64,000 bases of DNA from Heterohyrax brucei (taxonomy: Eukaryota > Chordata > Mammalia > Hyracoidea > Procaviidae), in the NCBI GenBank assembly GCA_028571685.1, contig CM053142.1, positions 69,465,296 through 69,529,295 of the forward strand, read 5' to 3'. Every line of letters begins with the position of its first letter. Position 1 is the stretch's first letter. Below the pieces are notes generated by a model. The model made no database searches. It was not told where the DNA came from and saw nothing but the letters and a program-made list of their open reading frames with translations. Of the stretch, positions 11,631 to 24,040 are shown piece after piece. Position numbers and translations under genes: made by a program.

Positions 11631-12492
11631 ATGGCTTCAGAAGGCCCCCAAATGAAACAACCAAAGAGCTTTCCAGACGAGACAACTTTTCTGAAATTAT
11701 TGGAAGGTGAATACAGAAGAATTATATACAGAGCCCTTCTAGACCTTATACAAAATGCAGCAGAGCAAAATGAAAAATTAAGCAAGCTGTTCAATCTGAT
11801 GCAACACCAGTACTCTGAAATCCAAGAGATCAAGAACAAAATCAAAGACATAGACACTTCAATTCAAAGCCAAGAAAACTGAATGGAACAAATGTAAAAC
11901 AGACTTTCTGACTTGGAGGAGAGAGCTACTGACTCCAGCATCTATGAGGAAAAATCATTAAAAAGAAACAAGAAAAATGAAGTATTAAGAAGCATATGGG
12001 ACTCTATTAAGAGGAATAGCCTATGATTAACTGGAGTCCCTGAACAGGGTGAGACACCTGAGAACACAGAGTATTGTTGCCAAGCTGTTGACAGAAAACT
12101 TCCCAGAAATCATGAAGGAAGAGAATATAGATATCCAAGATGCATATCGAACACCACTCAATATAGATCTCAAAATAAAGATCCCAAGACATATTATAAC
12201 CAAGCTTAACAAAATGAAACGTAAGCAGAAACCCTTAAAGGCAGCAAGGCTCAAAGCAAAGCTAATATTCAGAGGGAAACCCTGTAGGCTTTCATTGGAT
12301 TTCTTAGCACAAACAATGCTGGCCTGGAGACAGTGGCATATTCAAAGCCTTGAAGGAGAAGAACTTTCAACCAAGAATCACATGTCCCGTAAAACTATCT
12401 TTCAAATGTGAAAATGAAATTAAGACATTTGCAGATAAACAGAAACTCAGAGACTTTGTAAAAACCAAACCAAAGCTACAAGAAATACTGTA
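11631..12492 (+). pseudogene. L1 ORF1 (RNA-binding chaperone), decayed
   Basis: Starts MASEGPQMKQPKSFPDET, then a coiled-coil region to a stop at 11881. Downstream, frameshifted, are the ENFPEIMKE and PRHIITKLNKMK segments and the C-terminal KLSFK...DKQKLRDF...LQEIL segment. Homologous to the ORF1 start near 52886 on the minus strand. Several stops: inactive. Confidence 0.8.
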
Positions 12493-13269
12493 AGAATCTA
12501 TTGGCTTTGGCTTAGAAGAATAAAACCACTAACTTTATATCGTAGAAGGACACATCACCCAGAATACCACTCAGTTAAGGAAGGCTCCAAACTCACTCAA
12601 AACTATAATAGTGAAAGAAATAATTCAGTCATCATGTCATGAAAACTATGATGTCATCATATTAAAAAGAGGGATTTACTACAGTCATTATAGTTCTTCC
12701 AGATGGAGAGGACGTTGACAAGACTGGTAGTAATTAAAATTGTGTCTATACATAGCATATGTGTAGTATTATTGATGCTGTTTGATAATTTTGGTGTTTG
12801 GTTGGATCCCCTTTCTTGGGAATAGGCATAAATAGGGATCTCTTTCAATCATTTGGGCAGATGGCTGTCTTCCAAGTTTCTTGGCATAGATGAGTTAACA
12901 TTTCCATCACTGCGTCTACTTGTTAAATCATATCAATTTGTATTCCATCAATTCCCGGAGATTTGTTCTCTGCCAGTGCCTTCAGTGCAGCTTGGACTTC
13001 TCTCTTTAGTGTTGTAGGTTCCTAATCATATGCTTGAACATTAACCAATTCTTTTTGGTATAATGACTGTGTCTTCCTTTAATCTTCTTTTGATGCTTCT
13101 ATGTCATCATATGGCATAGTAGACCATATGATTATCCAATTCAAAGTGTCTAATACTAGTCCATTTCAGCTCCTTGAAGCCTAGAATATCAATCTGTATG
13201 CATTCCATATCATGATATTAAATGCAATGACTAGATTTTGAGTTGTAGTTAGTCATAGTTCTCATAACC

Positions 13270-14800
13270 AGTTTATAGAAAAAAATCATGTGTTTTTCTT
13301 CTGGTATGGTTTTGTTCTTTACATCAAAATTTCTCATGTATTTGGAGTTTATATCTTTGACATACGGTTTGCTTTTTTACTAGTTTTCAAAATTGCCATT
13401 TAGTTGTCTCAAATTTACGTATTTAATAATCCATTTTGAAGTGGTATCTTTATGTTTTATATATACTCGTTTTAATTTCTAAATTTTTGTCTATTCCATT
13501 GGTTTGTTTGTCTATTGTGTGCCAGTACCACAGTATCTTAAATGCAGACGCTTTGTAATGTGTTTTAGTACCTGAAAGGGCTAAATCCCCTTGATTGCTC
13601 TTTTCCTTGAAGGGTGTTCATGAGTATTCTGACATGCTTTTCATGATATGAACTTTGCAATTAACTTGTTTTGCTCAAGGGGAAGGGAAAACTTAAGCTA
13701 TTTGTGTTGGAATTGTGTTAAATTTCAAATTGAAGGGTGACATCTGTGAGCTAGGGCTAGGTTTCCATTTGTTCACATCTGTTTTTGAGTACATTCTAAA
13801 GTCTTTATCGTGGCTTTTATATTTTGCTTTGTGACCAATAACTTTTGTATGTGGCTTACCTAGCCATGGTCCTGTGACTCCCACCCAGGTTATTGGGTGA
13901 GCCTGCACAGAAAAGATAACTGTGGCCCATTGAAGGGATTGGTTGGTTTTACCTTAAAAGAAAACTAATTCCAGAGCAGAGAAGTGAGATCACCACCACC
14001 ACAGGAGAGACCAACAGCTGAGACCCATGGGAGATAGTGCAATAGGCTTCCTGATTCACTGAGTGAGAAATGTGGGTACCTTTGGGCAGAGACTAAGAGT
14101 TAGGGAGAAGTCTATTCTTAATCCATAAATTTGGGACTTGCTAGCCTTTATAACCATGTGAGTCATTTCATTTCTTTATATGGTTTGCAAGTTCTGTGAG
14201 ATGTTGCAACAATTTGGGGAACCCAAAGGCAAGATGGAGAGACTGAGAGGCAAGAGGATGTAGTTGATGTTAGAGATGATGGCAGCTTGGAGAAGTTAGA
14301 TATTTGGGCATCTTTATCCTGTGCTTCATAAAAACCAGCTTTGTGCTGATTCTTATAAAAGAAATGATTCATTTATGTTTATTTCTAAGAAATGTTCCTT
14401 ATTTTTTTCTATTGTAAATGAGATTTTATGTTCTCATTAACTGGTTATTGTTTGTATGCATAGAATTCATTGATTGTGTACATTAATTTTCCATCCTAGA
14501 CCTTTGCTAAACACTTTTATTCTGTTGTGCACTATTTTTATCATAGTTTCTCTTATGTTTTCCAGGTATATTGTCATAGCATCACATATATTTATACCTT
14601 CATATATATTCATGTATGATGATATCACATCATCATAGAACAGAGATAGTTCTGTATCTTCTTTTTCAATTGTTGTGCTTCTAATTATTTTATCTTGAAA
14701 AAGATTAGCATTGGCCTCTATTTCCAGTACCGTGCTAAGCACAATGGAAATAGTGAACAGTCTTACTTTATTTACTTTCCCTTTGATCTTAATGGAAATT
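13270..14800 (-). repeat. old L1 ORF2 fragments with an unassigned insert
   Basis: At 13270-13680 and 14380-14800 the plus strand reads as antisense L1 (for example TCTATTCCATTGGTTTG). The stretch 13690-14370 between them has no recognisable family and is flanked by L1, so it may be an insertion. Confidence 0.5.
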
Positions 14801-15129
14801 CCTTCTTATTTCACATTAAAGAAAATACTGGCATTAAGAATGATCAGTTTATGTTTTCTTGAGTGTATTTATTAGGGATGGGTATTGAATTTTGTCAAAA
14901 ACCTCTTATCTCTCTTAAAGAGATAACCACATGATTATTTTTTCCCTTTAGATAAAAAATATAAGGATATAAGGATAAAGTAAATCCTAAAGGACAGGAC
15001 ACAGACACTAAAGAAACTAATGTATTTGAAGAAATGATGTCAAAGAATTCTCCTGAAATAGTAACTGTTAAGACACTATGTATTCAGGATAATAATAAAT
15101 ACCACCATTGAGTAGTGAAGAATTAACCT

Positions 15130-15715
15130 TACCAGAGAGGTCTGGACTTTGGTCACAGCTCCTGGGGGGTGATCTTCAGGCCCTTATAATGTTCTGCATA
15201 ATAAGACATCTTTGTTTGCCTAGGGCCATTGGCCACTGAACAGTCAAAAAAAATGTGATTTATTGTGGGAACTTTGAGTCATGCCTTATCCATTTTGATC
15301 TCTGGAGAAACGGGAAACTAAAGGTATTAGTCTGACCTCTAGAAGGAGTTAAAATCTAAAGATCAGCCATGCGGGCTTTGATTGAGCCCCATTAAGAACT
15401 ATGGACACCAAAGGCATGTATGAGTCTCCTGGTAGGCAACAGTTTTGAGTATTGGACACATTGTAGCCAGGAGAAGATAACACTGTCCAGAATTCTGTCA
15501 CAAGAGGATAACCGGCAGCTTTACATTCAAGTTTTTCTAGACTTTACCCTATGTGTGTTTCCCTTTGGTTGGTCCTAATTTGTATCCCTTCACTATAATA
15601 AAACAGTAATCATAAGTATAGTGCTTTCTTTAGCTCCTGGGAAACATTCTACTGAATTATAAAGCCTAGAGGTAGTTCTGGGAACTCCCAAACTTGTGAC
15701 TGGGATCTGAAATGA
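15130..15715 (+). repeat. possible ancient LTR
   Basis: Contains AATAAAACAGTAATCATAAG at about 15598 and a GGGAACTCCCAAACTTGTGA end, resembling older mammalian LTRs with their poly(A) signal. Borders and family not established. Confidence 0.35.
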
Positions 15716-15829
15716 GGGAAGTCTTGTGGGGACTTTTTTTTTTTTTGACTTGACCATTTGACAAATTCATCACACAGAGTCATACTATTGTGAAATTACA
15801 AAATTTCAACAAAAAAGAAAAGTAAAAGG

Positions 15830-16860
15830 GGTAATCTCATTACTAACCAGGTTATTGTAAGTTGAAAACAAGATAAAATACTAGTTCTAAATCTCAAATG
15901 AGCAAACTTAGAAGTCTGAAAATGACCAAACATTGATAAAGATGTGAAGTAATGAGAACTCAATCATAGCGATTGAATGTTCAAATTCTTACAATTATTC
16001 TGGAAAATAACTTGCCGTTCCCTGCTAAAACAATATCCTGTAACAGGAATTCTCTTTCTAGAGAATTTGTGCACGTATGTAGCAAGGTATATGTACAAGA
16101 ATGAGAAAAGGCATTGCTTGCAATAGAAAAAACATAGAAATAGTCCAAATCTTTCATGAGCAGAATTTTGATGTATTCTGATGTAAGTTCACTGCTTTTG
16201 AGTCAATTCTGACTCATAGCAACCATATAAGACAGAGAAAGACTGCCCTATAGTGTTTTGAAGGAGCAGCTGGTGAATTTGAACTACTGACATTTTTGTT
16301 AATAGCAGAGCTATTAACCCACTGTGCCACTGGGGCTCCAGGTATTCTCACATGTGAAATATACTATACAGTATGTTACTATACAGCAATGACCAAGAAT
16401 GAAGTACAGTTATATGATCTAGAATTAAATGCAGATATCTTTAAAACATGTGTAAGAAATAAAACAAATCAGAGAGTAGCACAGGCAGTATAATGCATTT
16501 ATAGAAATACGAAAAACATATGAACCTTATTAATATATTATCTGAGATGAAAAACTTTTAAAAACAAAACATGGAAATGATTAACACAAGGTACAGAATA
16601 GGTCTTCTCTCTGGAGGACTACAGAGGTAAAATGTTACTGAGAATGACATACACGGACCTTCAAATGTACTGGTATTCTTAAACCAGATGTTGTACAACG
16701 ATGGCTATATTGTTATAACTCTTTTTTAAGTACATAGTCATTATTTACACTTTTATCTGTAACATATTACAAGTATTGTTGGATAATAAGTTATTGTGCA
16801 CATTAATTGCTAAAGAGTGAGTGTACTTACAATCCACTTAAACTTGTAAGCAATTGTTTA
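15830..16860 (+). repeat. old L1 3' end split by a SINE
   Basis: Matches the general course of the L1 3' end (for example 'aataacttgccgttcc', 'gaatgaagtacag', 'ggaggactacagag'). Interrupted at about 16180-16340 by an inverted AfroSINE. Confidence 0.6.
16180..16340 (-). repeat. AfroSINE-type SINE
   Basis: Inverted copy within the old L1, ending CCCACTGTGCCACTGGGGCT. GTATTCT recurs on both sides. Confidence 0.85.
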
Positions 16861-16869
16861 TTTTTTTGT

Positions 16870-19800
16870 TTGTTTTGTTTTCAACTTTTTAATTAATTAC
16901 AGTTAAAGAATAAAACTTCTGACATCCATCAATTATCTCATCTATGATAAACTCTCAGCTCCCCACCCACCCATGTAGCCAACACAGTCATTTTCTTCTG
17001 TGAATAATTCTCTTGTTAAATCCTTATAACAGGGGTCTCATACAAAATTTGTCCTTTTGACACTGATTGATTTCACTCAGCATGATTTTCTCCAAATGAG
17101 ACCATGTTATGAGATGTATTCTAAAATTGACATTGTTTTTTATCATAGCACAGTGTTCCATGGAGTGTATGTACCATAGTTTGCTTATCCAGTCATCTGT
17201 TGATGAGCATCGGGGTTGAGTCCAACTTTTTGCTATTGTGGACTGTGCTGCAACAAACATTCATGTACATGTGTCTGTTCATGTGACAACCTTTGTTTCT
17301 GAAGGATAAATTCTGAGTAGTGGAATTACAGGATCAAATGGTATATCTATCTACAGGTTTTTAAGGAAGCTCCAGACTGTTTTCCAAACACATTGTGCCA
17401 TTTTGCAGTCCTACCAGCAATGTAGGAAAGTTCTAATTTCTCCACAGCCTCTCCAGTGTTTGTTGTTTTGTGTTTTTTGGATCGTGGCCAACCTTGTTGG
17501 GATGAGATGGTATCTCATTGTAGTTTTGATTTGAATTTCTTTAATAGCTAATGATCATGAGAAGTTCTGCATGTGTCTTTCTGCTGCCTGGATATCCTCT
17601 TTAGAGAAATGTCTGTCTCCTTTGCTCATTGCTTAATTGGATTATTTATCCTTTTCTTGTTGATATTTTGTAACACCTTATAGATTACGGAGATCAGACA
17701 TCGGTCTGACATATAGTTGCCAAATATTTTTTCCCATTCTGTAGGTGGTCTTTTAATTCTTTTGATGAAGTCTTTGGATAAACAAAAGTGTTTGATTCTT
17801 AGTAGTTCCCATTTATCTATTTACTCTTCTGTTGAATATGCTTTGTTTGTCAGATTTTTTTTTATTATGATTGAATGAAAATGTACATTCCTATATAAAT
17901 TTGCATGCTGACTTACATGCAGCTTCCACTGCTCTCCCTGCACGGTGACAGCACACTCTTCCTCTCTGCTCCATACATATCTTATCTTCCAGACAGTCTC
18001 ATATCTTCTCCTCGCCACACAACCTCCTTCTTCCAGTGTGAGGTCAATAGGACAACCTCCTATAGATGCCTGGAACCATAAAGTGTCCACACAATATGGT
18101 CACTCTGTGTCACCAAGTCCAATCCATTGCTGTCTGAAAAGCTGACCTTCAATATGATTTATGGACAGGTGTAGCATCAGGCCCCACCCCCAGGAGAACT
18201 TCAGTGCCGCTGGACCATCAGTTGCGGTCTTTTAGTGGAGATCTCAGGGTGCACCCATATTTATACTTGTGTTGCCAGTGAGACTCAACTTTGTGAGCTC
18301 CATCATGGCTATCACTGGTGGTAGCCGGGCGCCATATGTTTCTTCCGGTCACAAGTTGATGTAGACATCTACTCAAGTAGGTCTCTCTGTCTTCTGGATT
18401 CTCTTTCCCCCATGTGGTTACAGACATTGGTGATCATCCGTTCCTGCTGAGTTGGAATCATTTGCTGTACCCTCAGATAGCAGATGGCAGCTTTTAAGAC
18501 CCTAGACACCATTCTCCAATGTGGGGTGCAGAGAGACCTCATTAGCAAAATGCTAGTTGTGCCAATTGGCCTCGATTTCCCCTGAGAGCACGGTCCCCGG
18601 CCCCCTGCCCCAGCTACTCTGTCCTTGCAATATTGGGTTAAGATGGGAGGAGTACACAAGTTGTGTTGAAGTCTCATTAATATTGATCTTCTTACTAATG
18701 TGTGCTGTCACCAATTTCATCCAACCAAATTTCTAACAACTATCTAATCTAAACCCTCCTCCCTCCCCCTCCCACCCTCCTCACTCTTGCAGCCATCAAA
18801 GAGTCTTTTCTGTTATGCATGAGTCTGCTTTTAAGTTCTTATCGTAGGGGTCTCATACAATATTTGTCCTTCTGTCACTGACTACTTTCACTCAACATAG
18901 TGTCCTCCAGTTGAAACCAGATTAAGAGATGTTTCCTGCTATCACTGTTGTTCTTTATCATTGCATGGTGTTCCATTGAGTGTATATACCACAGTTTACC
19001 TATCCATTCTTCTGTTGTTGGGCATCTGGGTTGATCCCATCTTTTTGCTATTGTGGACTGTGCTTCGATGAACATTTGTGTGCATGTATCAGTTGGTGTG
19101 AATGGCCTTGATTCTGCAGGATATAACTGGTGTTACCTTAAAATAATGGCTATAGATATACCATTTGACCCAGTAATTCCACTGTTTGTCAGATTTTGAA
19201 GTCTGTCTAAGTTGTGTATTAAAACTTCCATTATTGATCCTATTTTATCTTGGATGAGCTTTATCATTTTAGATTTTATATTTAGGTCTTTTATCCGATT
19301 TAAGTTGATTTTTGTATAAGGTGTGAGATATGGATCTTATTTCAGTTCTTTGCAGATGGATATCCAGTTTTGTCAGCACCATTTGTTAAAGAGACCTTTG
19401 TTACCGCAGTTTAAAATCTTGGGGGTTTGTCAAATATCAACTGTTCACAGAAGGATGGTAGCATCTCTGGTGTCTCCAATCTATTCTATTGGTCTATGTG
19501 TCTCTTTTTGTATCAGCACCAAGCTGCTGTGGCAGTGTAATAGGTCCTAAAGTCAGGTAGTGAGAGGCCTCCCAGTGTGTTCTTCTTCAGTAGTGCTTTA
19601 TTTATCCAAGGTTTCTTCCCTTTCCAAACAAAGTTAATGATTTGTTTCTCCATCTCATAAAAAAAAGTTTTTGGAATTTTCATTGGGATAGCATTATGTA
19701 AGTAGATTGCTTTGGGTAAAACAGACATTTTCACAATGTTGAGTCTTCCTATCCATGAGCAGGGTAGATTACTCCATTTATGTAAGTCTCTCTTAGTTTC

Positions 19801-22800
19801 TTGTAGCAAGGTCTTGTAGCTCTCTTTGTAAAGGTCTGTTATTTCTCCAGTTAGATTTATTCCTAGGTATTTTATCTTCTTGGAGGCTATAGTAAATGAA
19901 ATTGATTTGATGATTTCTTCTTTAATAATCTCACAGTTGGTGTAAAGGAATCCTACTGATTTACTTATGTTTATCCTGTATCCTGATACTTTGCTGAACT
20001 CCTCTATTAGTTCCAATAGTTTACTTAAGAATTCCTTTAGATTCTCTGTATAAACAGTCATTCATCTGCAAAGAGGGAGATCTTTATTTCTTTGCAATGC
20101 ACATGCCCTTTATTTCTTTGTCTTGTCTAATTGCTCTGGCTAGAACTTCTAGCACAATGTTGAATAGAAGTGGTGAAAGTGGGCATCCTTGTCTAGTTCC
20201 CATTCCCAAAGAGAATTCTTTCAGTCTTTCACCATTCAGGGTGATGAAGGCACCTGGCTTTGTGGAGATGCTACTGATTGCATTGAGGAATTTCCCCTCT
20301 ATTCCTGTTTTTCTGAGAGTTTTAAGCATGAATTGTTGCTGAACTTTGTCAAATGCCTTTTCTGCATCAATTGACAAAATCAGGTGATTCTTATCTTTTG
20401 TGTTATTAATGTGATTGACTACATTAATTGTTTTTCTGATGTTGAACCAGACTTGCATCCCTTAAATGAAACCAAAGTGACCATGAAGAATGACTTTTTT
20501 TATATGCTGTTGAATTCTACTGGCTAGAATTTTGTTGAAGATTTTTGCATCTAGGTTCATGAGTGATACTGGTCTGCAACTTTCCTTTTTTGTGGGATCT
20601 TTCCCTGGCTTTCGTATCAGGGTTATTCTGGCTTCATAGAATGAATTTGGGAGTATTCTATCCCTTTCTATGGTGTGAAATTGCATCAATAGTATCGGCG
20701 TTAACTCTTCTCTAAAAGTTTGGTAGACTTCTCCGGTGAAGCCATCTGGACCAGGGCTTTTTCTCATTGGTAGATTTTTGATGACTTTTTCGATCTCTTC
20801 CTTTGTGATAGATTTATTAATTTGATCTACTTCTCCTTGTGATGATCTAGGTGAGTGATATGAATCTAGAAATTTGTCCATTTTCCCTAGGTTTTCAAAC
20901 CTGTTAGAGTACAGCCTTTGATAGCATTCTGTTGTATATTTTTTATTTCAGCTGGGTCTGTTGTAATGACCCCCATCTCATTTCTTAATCAAGTTTCTTT
21001 TATCTTCTGCTGTTTTTCTTTTGTAAGTTTAGCCAATGGTTTATCAATTTCGTTGATCTTTTGAAAGAACTAGCTTTTGGTTTTGTTAATTTTTTCAATT
21101 GTTTTTCTATTCTCTAATTCATTTAGTTCTGCTCTAATCCTTACATTCTGTTTTCTTGTGGTACCTGAGGGGTTCTTCTGTTGCTCTCTTTCTACTTGTT
21201 CAAGCTGCAAGGTTAATTCTTTAATTTGGGCCCTTTCTTCTTTCTGGATGTGTGCAATTATAGAGATAAACTGACCTCTGAGAACTGCTTTTGCTGTATC
21301 CCATAGATTCTGGTAGGATATGTTTTCATTCTCATTTGATTCCATAAATTTCTTTATTTTGTCCTTAATTTCTTCTATAACCCAAGGCTTTTTGAGCAAA
21401 ATGTTGTTCAGTTTCCATAGGTCTGAATTTCTACCTATGAATTTTCTGTTATTGATTTCAAGTTTTCTAGCTCTGTGGTCCGAGAAGACACTTTGCAGTA
21501 AATCAATGGTTTGGATTTTATAGAGAATTGCTTTATGGCCTAACACACGGTCTATTCTGGAGAATGTTCCATGTATATTGGAGAACAAGAGGTACTTTTC
21601 TGTTGGTGGATGAAAAGATCTGAACATGTCAATAAGGTCAAGTTGGTTGATTGTTGCAGTAAGATCGTCTGCATCTTTACTGAGCTTTTTTCTGGATGAT
21701 CTATCCATACCTGAAAGGGGAGTGTTGAAGTCTCCAACTATTATTGTGGAATGATCTATCTCATTTTTCAGCTTTGTCAGTATTCATTCAATATATTTAG
21801 GTGCTCTGGTATTTGGTGCATACATATTTAATATTGTTAAGTCCTGCTTGAGTATTGAAACATTCAGCAATAAATAGTGACAACCTTTGTCCACAGTAGT
21901 GGATTTTACATTAAAATCTATTTTATCTGAAATCGGTATTGCCACACCTGCTCTTCTTTGTATATTGTTAGCTTGGTATATATTATTCCATCCTTTAATT
22001 TTCAATTTGTTCACATCTTTAAGTCTGAGGTATGTTTCTTGTAAGCAACACATAGATGGGTCATGCCTTTTGATCCAGGATGTCACTCACTGTCTCTTTA
22101 CTGGAGCATTCAGTCCATTTTCATTCAGTGTAATTATTGATAGGTTTGTGCTTAGTGCCATCATTTTGATGTAATTACTTATATGCTGTTTTCTATATTG
22201 CTCTTAATGTTCTGTTCTTGGCCATTCTTCTTTATGGGTTGTTGTTTCAGTGTTGGTTTTGCATCCGTTGAGCCTCCTGTATTGCATTTCTTATTTTGAT
22301 ACAATGCATTGCTAATTTGCTTTATGGTTACATACATTATTCCCCTTTACATACTAAGATTAAACTCAATTTTAACTACTGCATAGCTCTTAAACTTCCT
22401 CTGCATCTGAAACAACTATAACTACTGTAGTGTATCCCTCTTTTAATGTAGTAGTATTATAGTTGTCATGATATGATCACAGATTCCCTCATTTTAATAC
22501 TGTAGCTTTAAGTTTTGTGACTTCCCTAACTGATTAAAATTTTGGATGATGTGTCCTGAATTGTCACCTTAAATATGCATTTAATGGTTCTGTTTTTCTA
22601 AGGGAAGAGCCTTTTTCAATATTTCATGTAATTTTGATTTAGATTTTATGAAGTCCCTGAACTTCTCTTTATCTTCAAAAGTCTTAATTTTGGCATTATA
22701 TTTGATAGACAGTTTTGCAGGATAAATAACTCTTGGATGGAAGTTTTTTCTCCTTCAGGGCTTGGAATGTGTCTGCCCACTGTTTTCTAGCCAGCATTGT

Positions 22801-22830
22801 TTCTGCAATTGTTTCTAAACACGTATTTGA
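16870..22830 (-). mobile_element. long decayed L1 (ORF1 end to 3' end)
   Basis: Minus strand, right to left: ORF1 C-terminal part (about 22600-22800), ORF2 endonuclease (21784-22086), linker (21070-21708), reverse transcriptase (20084-20881, with AEKAFDKVQ and [14 protein letters not shown]) and C-terminal region (19513-20061), then 3' sequence to about 16870. The FADDM loop near 20062 reads FADE followed by a stop. Split at 17859-19182 by another L1. Confidence 0.9.
17859..19182 (-). mobile_element. younger L1 3' insertion with twin-primed 5' inversion
   Basis: Inserted in the L1 above, with TGTTTGTCAGATTTT at 17844-17858 and 19183-19197. A T-run at the left (tail on the minus strand) is followed by a 3' UTR of nearly 1 kb and the end of ORF2. 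The last part (about 19131-19182) is in the opposite orientation and is the next L1 segment read backward, the known twin-priming pattern. Confidence 0.85.
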
Positions 22831-23316
22831 TGAATATTCCCTTAAACACTTGGATAAGCTCCAGTCATGAGGTCAAATTTTATTGTGAATGTTTCTGAAG
22901 ACATTCTATTCCTCTGAGCACTCTCATACATTTCAGCACTTGGATCTGTAATATAATGGTACATAATACTAAAGCAGAAAGATTTGCTCTAGAAGTCATG
23001 ATTTTACATTGGCATATTTAAGTTGATATTTCTTCAGGTTTTTCTAGATGAAGTTCTCTGCCCTTTTAAGTGGTAAATGCCTGTGAAAGAATTAATAGGA
23101 TAGTCATGGAAACTTTCCAACATAACTTCTTCTACTATCTTTTCCATTCACACCAGATAATAAACTGTGAATGCAATCCAGTTTACTCACATCACAGCAC
23201 GTTCCAATAGAATATTTTCTCTCTCTTCTACTAATTTTAAGATCAAAAGAATTCAAACCAATGTAATAAAACTGGTTAGCAGAAACCTAATTTTAGATGA
23301 AAAGCTATTTTTTTGG
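22831..23316. other. no recognisable feature
   Basis: Non-coding AT-rich sequence between the L1 and the next LTR. Nothing recognised. Confidence 0.5.
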
Positions 23317-23857
23317 TGTCTTCGTCATCTAGAACCGCTATAACAGAAATTCGACAAGTGGATAGCTTTAACAAAGAGAAATTTATTTATTCACAGTAAA
23401 GTAGGCTGAGAGTCCAAATTTAGGGTGTCAGCTCCAGGAGAAGGCTTGCTCTGCTGGCTCTAGTGGAAGGTACTTGTTATCAGTCTTCCTCTGGACTGAG
23501 AGCTCTTGAGGCACGTGGACCCGAGGTCCAAATAATACGCTCTGCTACTCCACTACTTTCGTGGTAGTGTGAGATTTTCAGCTACCCATTTGCTTCTCTT
23601 TACTTTATACTCCAAGAGATTACCTCAAGGCACAATACAGTCTTACACATTGAGTCCTATCCCACCAGTACAACCACTGTGCATCCTTTTCACATTGACT
23701 TCATAAGCCAAAAGCCAAGTGCCATCGAGTAGGACCCTATCATGGCGACCCTAGGGGCAAGATTTAAAACATATAAGAACAACACACAATACTAGGAATC
23801 ATGGCCTAGTCAAAGTGTTGTGAACATTTTTTGAGGGACACAACTCAATCCATGACA
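23317..23857 (-). mobile_element. solo LTR, MaLR/ERVL-like
   Basis: Begins TGTCTTCGTCATCTAG and ends CAATCCATGACA, parallel to the LTR at 558-1079. Flanks TTTGG and TTTAG look like a five-base duplication with one change. Internal region absent. Confidence 0.7.
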
Positions 23858-24040
23858 TTTAGGGATGGCAACAAATTGGCAAAAATTGAAAATTGAGATA
23901 GACTGTCTTTCACCACCTATTTGTCAGTTTGTCATACTGTGGTGACTTGTGTATTGCTGTGATGCTGGGAGGTACACCACTGGGACTTTGTTTTAGCAGA
24001 GATTCTAGACTAACTAAGAAGAATGGCTTGGATATCTAAA

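Larger units (their letters stand above)
10545..12757 (+). mobile_element. L1 with complete 5' end and ORF1 but no ORF2 (half-L1-like)
   Basis: Begins GGGGCAGAGTCAAGATGGAG, the usual L1 5' end, followed by a 5' UTR with tandem units and ORF1 (11631-about 12492). About 265 bp of other sequence follow and the element ends. TATGTGTAGTATT flanks it at 10532-10544 and 12758-12770. No part of the endonuclease or reverse transcriptase ORF is present, as in HAL1-type elements. No clear poly(A). Confidence 0.75.
8517..13260 (-). mobile_element. long RTE/BovB LINE interrupted by two later insertions
   Basis: RTE segments 8517-9697, 10464-10532 and 12771-about 13260 join into one collinear minus-strand element, from the 3' end through the reverse transcriptase (YADDITLL motif near 9290) toward the endonuclease region. 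The breaks are exactly at the duplications of an L1 fragment (9698-10450) and an ORF1-only L1 (10545-12757). Decayed coding frame. Confidence 0.85.

Noticed and set aside
21070-21708. 212-codon open frame on the minus strand as a possible host gene
   Set aside because: It is the L1 ORF2 region between endonuclease and reverse transcriptase, in line with L1 text on both sides.
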